Of a DNA stretch of 8,247 bases, positions 1-5,761 are shown piece after piece. The stretch covers positions 1 through 8,247 of the forward strand of contig JAJGAH010000091.1 in the NCBI GenBank assembly GCA_020844525.1, written 5' to 3'. The DNA is from Eubacterium sp. (GTDB lineage: Bacteria > Bacillota > Clostridia > Lachnospirales > Lachnospiraceae). A program made the position numbers and the translations under genes. How positions within the stretch are numbered: position 1 is the stretch's first letter; each line of letters starts with the position of its first letter. The notes beneath the pieces were generated by a model. That model did no database searches. It saw only the letters and a program-made list of their open reading frames with translations, and was not told the origin of the DNA.

Positions 1-398
1 GTGTGCAGGACCTGAATGCGGTTACCGCTGCCTGTATGATGGTAAAGAGAAAAGTCTTTGAACAGGCCGGAGGCCTGGATGAAGACTTCAAGGTGGCATT
101 CAATGACATTGATTTCTGTCTTCGTGTCAGAAAGCTGGGTTACCTTGTTGTCTATGATGCCAATGCTGAATTTTATCATTTTGAATCAAAATCCAGAGGA
201 TCTGATAATACAGAAGAAAAGCGGGCAAGATTTCAGTCGGAGATAAACCGTTTTGCAGACCGCTGGAAGGACATCCTGGTTAAGGGAGATCCCTGCTATA
301 ATCCAAATCTCTCGATCCGGCAGGCAGACTTCCGGCTTCGCGTCGGAGAAGAAAAGTGGGAGCTTCCGGTTCTGGACCATCCGCATCAGGATGGGTAA
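1..398 (+). CDS. Family 2 glycosyltransferase, C-terminal part (5' end outside window)
   Basis: This is the C-terminal end of a GT2 (GT-A fold) glycosyltransferase that moves a sugar from an activated donor to a growing surface glycan, probably at the cytoplasmic face of the membrane. The frame is open from the first base (codons start at position 3) and ends with TAA at 396-398, so the N-terminus and the DxD donor site lie outside. Visible features are the stretch NAVTAACMMVKRKVFEQAGG, then DEDF, then NDIDFCLRVRKLGY, which carries the acidic residues typical of the GT2 acceptor/catalytic region. A conserved HFESKSRG follows. The pattern resembles RfbC-like GT2 enzymes of O-antigen, capsule and rhamnan pathways. 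The tail is soluble with no membrane segment. Substrate cannot be told. The next item downstream is a separately promoted tRNA, so this gene probably ends a polysaccharide operon lying to the left. Confidence 0.88.
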   Translation, partial: VQDLNAVTAACMMVKRKVFEQAGGLDEDFKVAFNDIDFCLRVRKLGYLVVYDANAEFYHFESKSRGSDNTEEKRARFQSEINRFADRWKDILVKGDPCYNPNLSIRQADFRLRVGEEKWELPVLDHPHQDG

Positions 399-408
399 TA
401 TGGTTCAT

Positions 409-450
409 ATATCAAAATAGATGCTTGACAACCGGGGGCTGTTTTGATAT
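409..450. repeat. Imperfect 12-bp inverted repeat around the tRNA-Thr promoter
   Basis: ATATCAAAATAG at 409-420 is matched by CTGTTTTGATAT at 439-450 with a single mismatch, which would be a G-U pair in RNA. The 18-base loop contains the -35 box, and the right arm overlaps the first bases of the -10 box. It could be an operator or a weak 3'-end hairpin for the glycosyltransferase mRNA. No T-run follows, so it is not a classical terminator. A repeat of this quality can also arise by chance in AT-rich DNA. Confidence 0.4.
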
Positions 451-453
451 TAT
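425..453 (+). promoter_or_regulatory. Promoter of tRNA-Thr
   Basis: A consensus TTGACA (425-430) is followed by a 17-base spacer and TATTAT (448-453), which differs from TATAAT at one position. Transcription should start near 460, about 25 bases before the tRNA. This is the arrangement expected of a strong vegetative-sigma promoter for a stable RNA. Confidence 0.75.
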
Positions 454-484
454 CTATCTCGTTGGTGCAAGACACCGGCGGATT

Positions 485-557
485 GCTGATATAGCACAGG
501 TGGTAGTGCGCATCCTTGGTAAGGATGAGGTCACCAGTTCGAGTCTGGTTATCAGCT
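485..557 (+). tRNA. tRNA-Thr, anticodon GGT
   Basis: A complete cloverleaf of 73 bases can be drawn. The acceptor stem GCTGATA pairs perfectly with TATCAGC. The D stem is GCAC/GTGC. The anticodon stem is CATCC/GGATG with loop TTGGTAA, giving anticodon GGT (reads ACC). The variable loop is AGGTC, and the T stem is ACCAG/CTGGT with loop TTCGAGT. The discriminator is T and no CCA is encoded, so CCA must be added by the nucleotidyltransferase. The sequence is close to the well-known bacterial tRNA-Thr(GGT), including the acceptor stem and anticodon loop. Confidence 0.96.
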
Positions 558-565
558 GCAGATCA

Positions 566-591
566 GGAACGCGAAAGCGTTCCTTTTTTTT
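566..591 (+). terminator. Rho-independent terminator of tRNA-Thr
   Basis: GGAACGC and GCGTTCC form a perfect 7-bp stem around a GAAA tetraloop, followed by eight T residues (584-591). It lies 8 bases after the mature tRNA end and closes a single-tRNA transcription unit. Confidence 0.93.
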
Positions 592-666
592 GCAAGGTTA
601 ATAATATCTGAATTATCGGAAAAGATTGTGTTATTAATCAGATAATATTCGTTACACAAAATGTAT

Positions 667-694
667 TTGCATATTTTATGCATAATGCTATAAT
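667..694 (+). promoter_or_regulatory. Extended -10 promoter for the HypF-like gene, with a spacer palindrome
   Basis: TTGCAT (667-672), a 16-base spacer and a perfect TATAAT (689-694) preceded by TGC form an extended -10 promoter. The palindrome TGCATA-TTT-TATGCA (668-682) overlaps the -35 box and spacer and could bind a regulator. That role is inferred only. The leader to the start codon is about 125 bases. Confidence 0.65.
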
Positions 695-812
695 TTTGTA
701 ATCGGATTGTTTACGCTGCCGATATCATATATGAGCCTGTCAGACAAAATTCTGCAGGATATTTAACAGCCTGCCGAATACTGCGGCATACTGGATGAAA
801 GCAACCGATAAG

Positions 813-820
813 AGGAGAGG
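813..820 (+). promoter_or_regulatory. Ribosome binding site that decides the HypF-like start
   Basis: AGGAGAGG sits directly against the ATG at 821, leaving only 3 bases after the AGGAG core. It is 9 bases from the in-frame ATG at 827, which is the better start. The protein therefore begins MSDN rather than MIMSDN. Confidence 0.6.
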
Positions 821-826
821 ATGATT

Positions 827-1861
827 ATGAGTGACAATATCACTTTTGTATATAAAAAGGATGGCGCAGAAAACAGTGAAGCGAAGGCGGAAGCGGAGGA
901 CATGAAAAAGCTTACCTCCGTAGTAATGCCTGTTGCGGACCGGCATAATATTCAGGGACCGGTTCTTTGCGTGGTCTATGATGACAACATTCAGGGAGAG
1001 GATAACACCGTATGGGGCGGAGAGTTTCTTCTGGGTGACAGGGAGCAGGTGCTGACTGTAAAGTATACGAAGGACCCGGTCATTTCAGAGGATGAACTCC
1101 ATGCGATCCCGGCGAATGACGAAGCAGCGGAGAAGAATAAAGAACCGGAAATTGTAGAGCGGAGTGGAAAGTGGCTTCGTATGGGCTTTCTGCAGCCGGT
1201 GCATCTTCTCAAGGGCAAGGGGAAGATGAAGAATGCGCAGCTCGTTCTGGCCTGCATGATGAATGATGCAGAGGACCGGGGGCTGATCTGGGAGGATTAT
1301 GAATCCGACCAGATCCTGGACCCGAATCTGCATCAGAATATTGCTATAGCGCTGGATGCAGGAATTGATACCTACGTATCAACATCGCTGCTGAGGCTTT
1401 TTGATGCTGCTGCCGTTGTACTGGGTATCTGTGAGGAGAATACCTATCCTGGAGAATGCGCCAGAAAACTGGCAGAAGCAGCGCACGCCGCAATTGACAA
1501 ATGGAATAATGGAACATACGGTATGGCGGACCAGCAGATTGATGTATTGAAGAACCGCTATCCGGTTCGAATGATCCTGAACAAAAAGGATGGGGAGTGG
1601 ATTGCGGATGGCCCGAGACTGATCGGCGATCTTAGAATGGCAAGGGATGGGGGAATCCCTGTGGAGGAGCTCGCTCTCGAATTCCATGATGCGATCTCTG
1701 AGATGACGGTCAGAATGTGTGGAAATATTTCGGCAGATGTTCAGAAAGATGGTATCTGTGTAAAACAGGTAATTCTCAGTGGCGCTATCTTTGAGGACGA
1801 TATCCTGAAGGATCGCGTTGTCAGGGGTCTGCAGAATGAGGGATATGCTGTCCTGTTCTGA
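827..1861 (+). CDS. Orphan HypF-like (Kae1-like domain) protein, degenerate
   Basis: The 344-residue product resembles only the C-terminal carbamoyltransferase (Kae1-like) half of the hydrogenase maturation protein HypF, which is normally about 750 residues. The HypF-like signatures occur in family order: GPVLCVVYDDN followed by WGGEF (about residues 44-67), STSLLRLFDAAA (about 175-186), a YPGE element, FHDAISEM (about 266-273) and LSGAIFEDD (about 297-305). The acylphosphatase, zinc-finger and YrdC-like domains are absent. The HHxAH-type metal-binding motif expected just before GPV is replaced by a stretch reading KKLTSVVMPVADRH. The GG of the usual SGGVFQN is GA. Family members bind nucleotide and metal to make or transfer carbamoyl groups; this one probably cannot do so the usual way. 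It has its own promoter and ribosome binding site and an intact frame, so it is unlikely to be a HypF remnant. No hydrogenase genes lie nearby. Its role is unknown. Confidence 0.75.
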   Translation: MSDNITFVYKKDGAENSEAKAEAEDMKKLTSVVMPVADRHNIQGPVLCVVYDDNIQGEDNTVWGGEFLLGDREQVLTVKYTKDPVISEDELHAIPANDEAAEKNKEPEIVERSGKWLRMGFLQPVHLLKGKGKMKNAQLVLACMMNDAEDRGLIWEDYESDQILDPNLHQNIAIALDAGIDTYVSTSLLRLFDAAAVVLGICEENTYPGECARKLAEAAHAAIDKWNNGTYGMADQQIDVLKNRYPVRMILNKKDGEWIADGPRLIGDLRMARDGGIPVEELALEFHDAISEMTVRMCGNISADVQKDGICVKQVILSGAIFEDDILKDRVVRGLQNEGYAVLF

Positions 1862-1910
1862 TTCTGTCAGCACCTTTTGAAAACACTGCTTTGAATCCTG
1901 ATGGATTGAT

Positions 1911-1939
1911 TTGACAGGTACAACCTTTTTTTATATAAT
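1911..1939 (+). promoter_or_regulatory. Consensus promoter of the TVP38-family gene
   Basis: A perfect TTGACA (1911-1916), a 17-base spacer and a perfect TATAAT (1934-1939) form a full-consensus vegetative promoter. Transcription should begin near 1946, giving a leader of about 110 bases before the ATG at 2056. No good terminator separates this promoter from the HypF-like gene, so some read-through is possible. Confidence 0.88.
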
Positions 1940-1950
1940 CTAGAGGTTGT
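1920..1950. repeat. 7-bp inverted repeat flanking the -10 box, possible operator
   Basis: ACAACCT (1920-1926) and AGGTTGT (1944-1950) are perfect inverted copies separated by 17 bases. The left arm lies in the promoter spacer and the right arm covers the expected start of transcription. That placement would suit a repressor site, but no regulator gene is adjacent and a chance origin is possible. Confidence 0.35.
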
Positions 1951-2014
1951 TTAGCGGTATATCGCAAAACAGCGGCTTTGCATACAGCCCATGAATATGC
2001 AGAGCACCGACATG

Positions 2015-2030
2015 ACTGCCAAAGGGCAGT
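2015..2030 (+). other. Hairpin in the 5' leader of the TVP38-family gene
   Basis: ACTGCC and GGCAGT form a 6-bp stem around an AAAG loop, 25 bases before the start codon. A second possible stem, GGCT/AGCC, occurs further upstream at about 1974-1989. No T-run follows, so this is leader structure rather than a terminator. It leaves the ribosome binding site free. Confidence 0.4.
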
Positions 2031-2043
2031 ATACAGATCAGGA

Positions 2044-2050
2044 TTTGGAG
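2044..2050 (+). promoter_or_regulatory. Ribosome binding site that decides the TVP38-family start
   Basis: TTTGGAG is 5 bases before ATG 2056. It supports the short start over an in-frame TTG at 1978, which would add 26 hydrophilic residues with no ribosome site. Confidence 0.65.
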
Positions 2051-2055
2051 AATAT

Positions 2056-2862
2056 ATGGAAAAGAAGGGTTTCAGCGGGTTCTGGAAAAAGCACTGGAAG
2101 CTGTTCGCATACATCGGCATACTCGCAATTGCGGTTCTGGTAATCTGGTTTGCCTTTGGCGATATGATTCCGCAGTATATGAAATTGCTGCATGGCGGTG
2201 ATGAGAAGGAGATCGAGCGTTTCATCAGCAAGGAAGCCTCCTGGAAGGGGCCGATCTCAATTATTGTGCTGGCGGCTCTGCAGGTTGTGAGTATTGTTTT
2301 TCCCGGCTTTGCGATTCAGATTGCCTCTGGTGTAATCTATGGATGGTTCAAGTCGTTTCTGATGTGTTACGTTGGTTTTCTGCTGGGAAATCTTCTGGTA
2401 TTCTTTTTTGCCAGAAGGATGGGGAATCAGATCGCCGGTTTTGCTCCCGTGAAGAAAAACAAGAACACCTGGATCCGCGAGAAGCTCAAGACAACAAAGC
2501 CGGAGTTTGTGGTTGCTTTTGTAAATCTTCTGCCGATTCTGCCAAATGGTATTATCCCATATATCGCAGCAGGATCTTCCATTTCAACCTTGAATTATTT
2601 TCTGGCGATTGCCCTCACCAGCTGGATTCAGATCTTCTTTAACTGTCTGGCAGGAGGCTTTATCAAGCACGGTCAGTACCTCTTTATGGTTCTGGCTCTT
2701 GGGTTCCAGATTTGCGTCCTCATTTTTGTGACTTTGAAGCGCAAATGGCTGATGTCACTGATTCCCGGCGGGGAAAGCAGCGAGGAGGATGAGCCGGATT
2801 CAAGAGAAGGTCTCTGCAGGGGCAAAAAGGCGCATCATCAGGTAAATGAAAACATCAAATGA
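2056..2862 (+). CDS. TVP38/TMEM64 (DedA/VTT-domain) family membrane protein
   Basis: The 268-residue protein is an integral membrane protein of the VTT (SNARE-associated/DedA-like) superfamily. Members are thought to move or flip lipids, including undecaprenyl phosphate and phosphatidylethanolamine, and to support envelope homeostasis. A basic N-terminus (KKHWK) leads into a first membrane helix (about 16-34). There are further hydrophobic segments at about 65-85, 99-119, 171-190 and 199-217. Two half-membrane loops typical of the fold are seen: FPGFAIQIASGVIYG (about 82-96) and LLPILPNGIIPYIAAG (about 148-163), the latter with the proline/AG pattern of the family. The tail is charged and ends in the cytoplasm or outside. 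I chose ATG 2056 because TTTGGAG lies 5 bases upstream; an in-frame TTG at 1978 has no ribosome site. The gene is monocistronic, with a consensus promoter and a strong terminator. The lipid substrate cannot be inferred. Confidence 0.85.
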   Translation: MEKKGFSGFWKKHWKLFAYIGILAIAVLVIWFAFGDMIPQYMKLLHGGDEKEIERFISKEASWKGPISIIVLAALQVVSIVFPGFAIQIASGVIYGWFKSFLMCYVGFLLGNLLVFFFARRMGNQIAGFAPVKKNKNTWIREKLKTTKPEFVVAFVNLLPILPNGIIPYIAAGSSISTLNYFLAIALTSWIQIFFNCLAGGFIKHGQYLFMVLALGFQICVLIFVTLKRKWLMSLIPGGESSEEDEPDSREGLCRGKKAHHQVNENIK

Positions 2863-2894
2863 AATGAAAGAGTGAACTGAAAAAGATCAGGAAG

Positions 2895-2941
2895 AAAAAA
2901 CAGCTTCTGAGGTTCCGATTGGAATCGCAGAGGCTGTTTTT
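2895..2941. terminator. Bidirectional terminator between the TVP38-family gene and tRNA-Val
   Basis: CAGCTTCTG (2901-2909) pairs over 9 bp with CAGAGGCTG (2928-2936), with one G-U pair. An inner stem, GGTTCC with GGAATC around a GATT loop, extends it to about 15 bp across one mismatch. Six A residues precede it and five T residues follow, so it can stop transcripts from both sides: the membrane-protein mRNA on the plus strand and tRNA-Val on the minus strand. Confidence 0.9.
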
Positions 2942-2947
2942 GGATAA

Positions 2948-3021
2948 TGGGGGCAACGAGGATCGAACTCGTGACCTTTCGCGTGTGAGGCGAACGCTCA
3001 TCCCGGCTGAGCTATGCTCCC
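2948..3021 (-). tRNA. tRNA-Val, anticodon CAC
   Basis: Read on the minus strand, this is a 74-base cloverleaf. The acceptor is GGGAGCA with TGCCCCC, and the D stem is GCTC/GAGC. The anticodon stem TTCGC/GCGAA has loop CTCACAC, giving anticodon CAC (reads GTG). The variable loop is AGGTC, the T stem ACGAG/CTCGT with loop TTCGATC, and the discriminator A. CCA is not encoded. One acceptor pair is broken: A4 faces C69. All other stems are intact, so the gene is probably functional. Transcription ends at the shared terminator at 2895-2936. I found no good promoter upstream. Confidence 0.93.
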
Positions 3022-3105
3022 ATTGACCAATACCTTACCACTTTTCATCAGAAAATGCAATGCAAAATCCGCCTTACGCGTCCGCACCGATACGTTGATA
3101 TTACT

Positions 3106-3133
3106 TTGAAAAAAGCATAAGTTATGCTATGAT
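3106..3133 (+). promoter_or_regulatory. Extended -10 promoter of the glnS operon, with a spacer palindrome
   Basis: TTGAAA (3106-3111), a 16-base spacer and TATGAT (3128-3133) preceded by TGC form an extended -10 promoter. A perfect palindrome, AGCATAA-G-TTATGCT (3114-3128), fills most of the spacer and touches the -10 box, where a repressor or activator could bind. The start of transcription should be near 3140, giving a leader of about 145 bases. Confidence 0.65.
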
Positions 3134-3175
3134 GTTATCTCAGTGAATGAAATATCTCATCCAATGAATATTTCA

Positions 3176-3243
3176 CCAGATCCATCCGGCAGGGTTTGCC
3201 ATTTTGCACATGCGATGGACCTGGCAGGCTCTTCGTGCAGAGC
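3176..3243 (+). ncRNA. Structured 5' leader of glnS, candidate cis-regulatory RNA
   Basis: CCAGATCCATC (3176-3186) pairs with GATGGACCTGG (3214-3224) over 11 positions with one mismatch. The loop contains a small GGCA/TGCC hairpin. A second hairpin, GCTCT/AGAGC with loop TCGTGC (3228-3243), follows directly, and the ribosome binding site comes 24 bases later. No T-box motif or terminator is present. This is a folding prediction by eye; a regulatory role is inferred. Confidence 0.35.
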
Positions 3244-3267
3244 ATAGTGAATACAGAATCAGGAATC

Positions 3268-3274
3268 GAGGAGG
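3268..3274 (+). promoter_or_regulatory. Ribosome binding site that decides the glnS start
   Basis: GAGGAGG lies 10 bases before ATG 3285. It rules out the in-frame ATG at 3204, which lies inside the structured leader, has no ribosome site and would add 27 residues not expected in the family. Confidence 0.75.
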
Positions 3275-3284
3275 AATTGACGAC

Positions 3285-4988
3285 ATGGCAACCGAAATAG
3301 CGCCAAATACAACAGATGCCGGAGAAACAGAACGGGAAACGGTATCCCGCAATTTCATTGAACAGGAAATCGATAAGGATTTGAAAGAGGGCAGGTACGC
3401 TTCTGTCGTGACCCGCTTTCCCCCGGAACCGAATGGATATCTTCATATCGGTCATGCCAAATCCATTCTGCTAAACTATGGAATCGCGAAGGAATATCAC
3501 GGTCAGTTCAACCTCAGATTTGACGATACGAACCCGACGAAGGAGAAGGGTGAGTTTGTAGAAGCAATCAAACGGGACGTGGAATGGCTTGGAGCAAAGT
3601 TCAACGGCCCTTATTTTGCCTCTGACTATTTCGACAGGATGTATGAGGCAGCCCTGAAACTGATCAGAGATGGAAAGGCCTATGTCAGTGATCTTTCTGC
3701 AGATGAAATCCGGCAGTATCGCGGGACCCTGACAGAGCCGGGAAAGGATGATCCGGGCCGCAGCCATAGTGTGGAGGAGAACCTGGCCCTCTTTGAGCAG
3801 ATGAAGAATGGAGCATTTGAGGATGGTTCAAAGGTGCTTCGGGCAAGAATTGACATGCAGGCGGCCAATATCAATATGAGAGACCCGATCCTGTATCGCA
3901 TTGCGCATCTGCACCATCAGAATACCGGCGATAAGTGGTGCATCTACCCGATGTATGACTTTGCACATCCCCTTGAGGATGCCTTTGAAGGGATTACACA
4001 TTCCCTGTGTACCCTTGAGTTCGAGGACCATCGGCCGCTGTACAACTGGGTTGTGGAAAATGTCGGCTTCGCGCATCCACCGAGGCAGATTGAGTTTGCC
4101 AAGCTTTATCTGACCAATGTAGTAACCGGAAAGCGATACATCAAGAAGCTGGTTGAAAATGGCACGGTTGATGGATGGGATGATCCGCGTCTCGTGACAA
4201 TCGCAGCACTTCGCAGGAGAGGCTACACGCCGGAATCCATCCAGAAGTTTATCCATCTTGGCGGCATTTCAAAGGCCAACAGTTCTACAGATTATGCGAT
4301 GCTGGAATACTGCATCCGGGATGACCTGAAGACAAGGGTTCCGCGGATGTATGCAGTACTTGATCCGATCCGGCTGATCATAGACAATTACCCTGAGGGA
4401 CAGGATGAGACCTTCACGGTTCCAAATAATCCTGAGAATCCGGGGCTTGGAAGCCGTACCGTGACCTTCTCCCGGGAGCTTTACATTGAGCGGAATGACT
4501 TTATGGAGAATCCTCCCAGAAAGTATTTCCGGCTGTTCCCCGGCAATGAAGTCCGCCTGATGCAGGCATATTTTGTGAAATGTGTGGGATATCAGAAGGA
4601 TGAGCAGGGAAATGTCACGGAGGTGCACTGTGTGTACGATCCGGAGAGCCGTGGCGGAAACAGTCCTGACGGACGCAAGGTAAAGGGGACGATTCACTGG
4701 GTAAATGCAGCGGATGCAGTGCCATCCCAGATCCGTCTTTATGAGAATCTGATTGACGAGGAAAAGGGCGTTTACAATGAAGACGGCTCTATGAACATCA
4801 ACCCGGATTCTCTGAAGGTTGTGCAGGGCTATATCGAACCTGCGCTGGCAGAGGCAAAGCCATATGACAGCTTTCAGTTCGTGCGGAACGGTTTCTTCTG
4901 CGCCGATGCGAAGCTGTCCCAGCCTGGCAAGCCTGTATTCGGAAGGATCGTATCTCTGAAGAGCTCCTTCAAGCTTCCAAAAGCGTAA
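3285..4988 (+). CDS. glnS: Glutaminyl-tRNA synthetase
   Basis: This class I enzyme charges tRNA-Gln with glutamine using ATP in the cytoplasm. The product is 567 residues, near the usual bacterial length. The Rossmann core shows the HIGH motif in [14 protein letters not shown] (H54-H57) and LRFDDTNP. GlnRS is told apart from GluRS by the signature [20 protein letters not shown] followed by [15 protein letters not shown] (about 219-253). [19 protein letters not shown] (about 298-315) and a full C-terminal anticodon-binding region (two beta barrels) follow. The KMSKS loop, commonly MSKR in GlnRS, reads TGKR (281-284), keeping the lysine. ATG 3285 follows GAGGAGG. It heads an apparent operon: the next gene starts 59 bases later with no terminator between. 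Many Firmicutes lack GlnRS and make Gln-tRNA through GatCAB, so presence of glnS is a lineage trait consistent with some Clostridia. Confidence 0.97.
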   Translation: MATEIAPNTTDAGETERETVSRNFIEQEIDKDLKEGRYASVVTRFPPEPNGYLHIGHAKSILLNYGIAKEYHGQFNLRFDDTNPTKEKGEFVEAIKRDVEWLGAKFNGPYFASDYFDRMYEAALKLIRDGKAYVSDLSADEIRQYRGTLTEPGKDDPGRSHSVEENLALFEQMKNGAFEDGSKVLRARIDMQAANINMRDPILYRIAHLHHQNTGDKWCIYPMYDFAHPLEDAFEGITHSLCTLEFEDHRPLYNWVVENVGFAHPPRQIEFAKLYLTNVVTGKRYIKKLVENGTVDGWDDPRLVTIAALRRRGYTPESIQKFIHLGGISKANSSTDYAMLEYCIRDDLKTRVPRMYAVLDPIRLIIDNYPEGQDETFTVPNNPENPGLGSRTVTFSRELYIERNDFMENPPRKYFRLFPGNEVRLMQAYFVKCVGYQKDEQGNVTEVHCVYDPESRGGNSPDGRKVKGTIHWVNAADAVPSQIRLYENLIDEEKGVYNEDGSMNINPDSLKVVQGYIEPALAEAKPYDSFQFVRNGFFCADAKLSQPGKPVFGRIVSLKSSFKLPKA

Positions 4989-5047
4989 CAGGCGACGAAA
5001 GTTACAGTTAAACAAGGCATAATCAGATCACATTTGGAGTATTTGTT

Positions 5048-5761
5048 ATGATAAAGGCTTGTATTTTTGATCTCGATGGAACGCTGACAAAAACCCAGGA
5101 GTCGATTGCCCGCCCGGTGAATATGACGCTGGAGCATTTCGGGCTTCCCGCGATGCCGGTGGAGAATTACAATTACTATGCCGGAGACGGACTGGATAAC
5201 GCATTAAAAAGAGCATTGAAGGATGCGGGCGATCCGGAGCTGACACATTATGAGGAGGGAAGACCACTCTGCCGGAAATGGTTTGTCGAAAATTCCCTCT
5301 ATAAAGTAAAGCCTTATCCGCATATTGAGGAAATGCTTGGAGAACTGAAGAAGAGAGGAATCAGTCTGGCTGTCTTCTCAAATAAAATGCACCAGGGAGC
5401 GATTGATGTTGTGCAGACGATTTTCGGAAAGGAGACATTTGATCATATTCAGGGCCAGACGGATACCGTGCCGATCAAGCCTGATCCTCAGGGCGTATAC
5501 GAAATTCTCAGAGAGTTTCATCTGACCAGGGAGGAAGTCTTATATTTTGGCGATACGAACACAGATATGCGCACAGGTCACAATGCCGGTGTTTTCACAG
5601 TAGGTGTGACCTGGGGATTCCGCCCGCGAAAAGAGCTGGAGGAATACAGAGCAGACTGGATTGTGGATGATCCGCTGGAAATTGTTGATCTGGTGGACCG
5701 TATGAACCATCATGCCCCTGCAGATGGCAGTTCGAAAGGATCAAGTGCATGCCAGAAATAA
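5048..5761 (+). CDS. HAD-IA family phosphatase (phosphoglycolate phosphatase-like)
   Basis: The 237-residue cytoplasmic protein is a haloacid-dehalogenase hydrolase that removes phosphate from a small metabolite through an aspartyl-phosphate intermediate. All four HAD motifs are visible: FDLDGT (nucleophile D8, acid/base D10), FSNKMH (S111), IKPDP (K144) and FGDTNTDM (D169, D173). The region between motifs I and II is a helical C1 cap as in Gph-like enzymes. Length and motifs fit phosphoglycolate phosphatase or a relative such as PpaX or a nucleotidase; the true substrate is not readable from sequence. The start has GGAG 8 bases upstream. The last 15 or so residues are hydrophilic and overlap the next gene by 13 bases, which implies translational coupling. 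It is the second gene of the glnS operon. Confidence 0.9.
   Translation: MIKACIFDLDGTLTKTQESIARPVNMTLEHFGLPAMPVENYNYYAGDGLDNALKRALKDAGDPELTHYEEGRPLCRKWFVENSLYKVKPYPHIEEMLGELKKRGISLAVFSNKMHQGAIDVVQTIFGKETFDHIQGQTDTVPIKPDPQGVYEILREFHLTREEVLYFGDTNTDMRTGHNAGVFTVGVTWGFRPRKELEEYRADWIVDDPLEIVDLVDRMNHHAPADGSSKGSSACQK
5736..5740 (+). promoter_or_regulatory. Ribosome binding site inside the upstream HAD gene
   Basis: AAGGA lies 8 bases before ATG 5749 and within the last codons of the preceding phosphatase gene. It supports this start and the 13-base overlap between the two reading frames. Confidence 0.55.

Larger units (their letters stand above)
592..826. other. AT-rich intergenic region before the HypF-like gene
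   Basis: No convincing gene is present. The stretch holds a 7-bp inverted repeat (TATCTGA at 605-611, TCAGATA at 638-644), a promoter at 667-694 and a leader of roughly 125 bases. A short GCCG/CGGC stem (loop AATACTG) occurs near 774-788. I recognise no known riboswitch or T-box signature. Confidence 0.6.

Noticed and set aside
485..557. tRNA-Thr as an attachment site for an integrated element
   Set aside because: No integrase, no repeated tRNA 3' end and no foreign-looking genes follow it.
827..1861. Reading the HypF-like gene as a pseudogene fragment of hypF
   Set aside because: The frame is intact, has a fitting promoter and ribosome site, and shows no leftover acylphosphatase or YrdC sequence upstream.
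1894..1907. Terminator after the HypF-like gene (AATCC/GGATT hairpin)
   Set aside because: It is a 5-bp weak stem with no T-run directly after it.
1978..2055. N-terminal extension of the TVP38-family protein from a TTG at 1978
   Set aside because: There is no ribosome site, and the stretch overlaps leader hairpins. ATG 2056 has TTTGGAG at the right distance and gives a normal N-terminus.
1991..2143. Small ATG frame of about 50 codons overlapping the TVP38-family start in another frame
   Set aside because: It has no Shine-Dalgarno sequence and runs into the real gene, where its sequence becomes low-quality. A frameshifted N-terminus is not needed to explain the protein.
3032..3060. Minus-strand promoter for tRNA-Val (TTGCAT, 17 bases, TAAGGT)
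   Set aside because: The -10 box matches only half of the consensus and would start transcription almost at the tRNA itself. It is possible but too weak to list.
3204..3284. Earlier in-frame ATG for glnS at 3204
   Set aside because: It lies in the leader stem region and lacks a ribosome site. ATG 3285 follows GAGGAGG.
3140..3284. T-box riboswitch before glnS
   Set aside because: The conserved T-box sequence that pairs with the tRNA acceptor end is not present, and there is no terminator/antiterminator pair.
4269..5015. Long minus-strand open frames opposite glnS and the HAD genes
   Set aside because: They are shadows of well-supported plus-strand genes, lack ribosome sites and encode no recognisable protein features.
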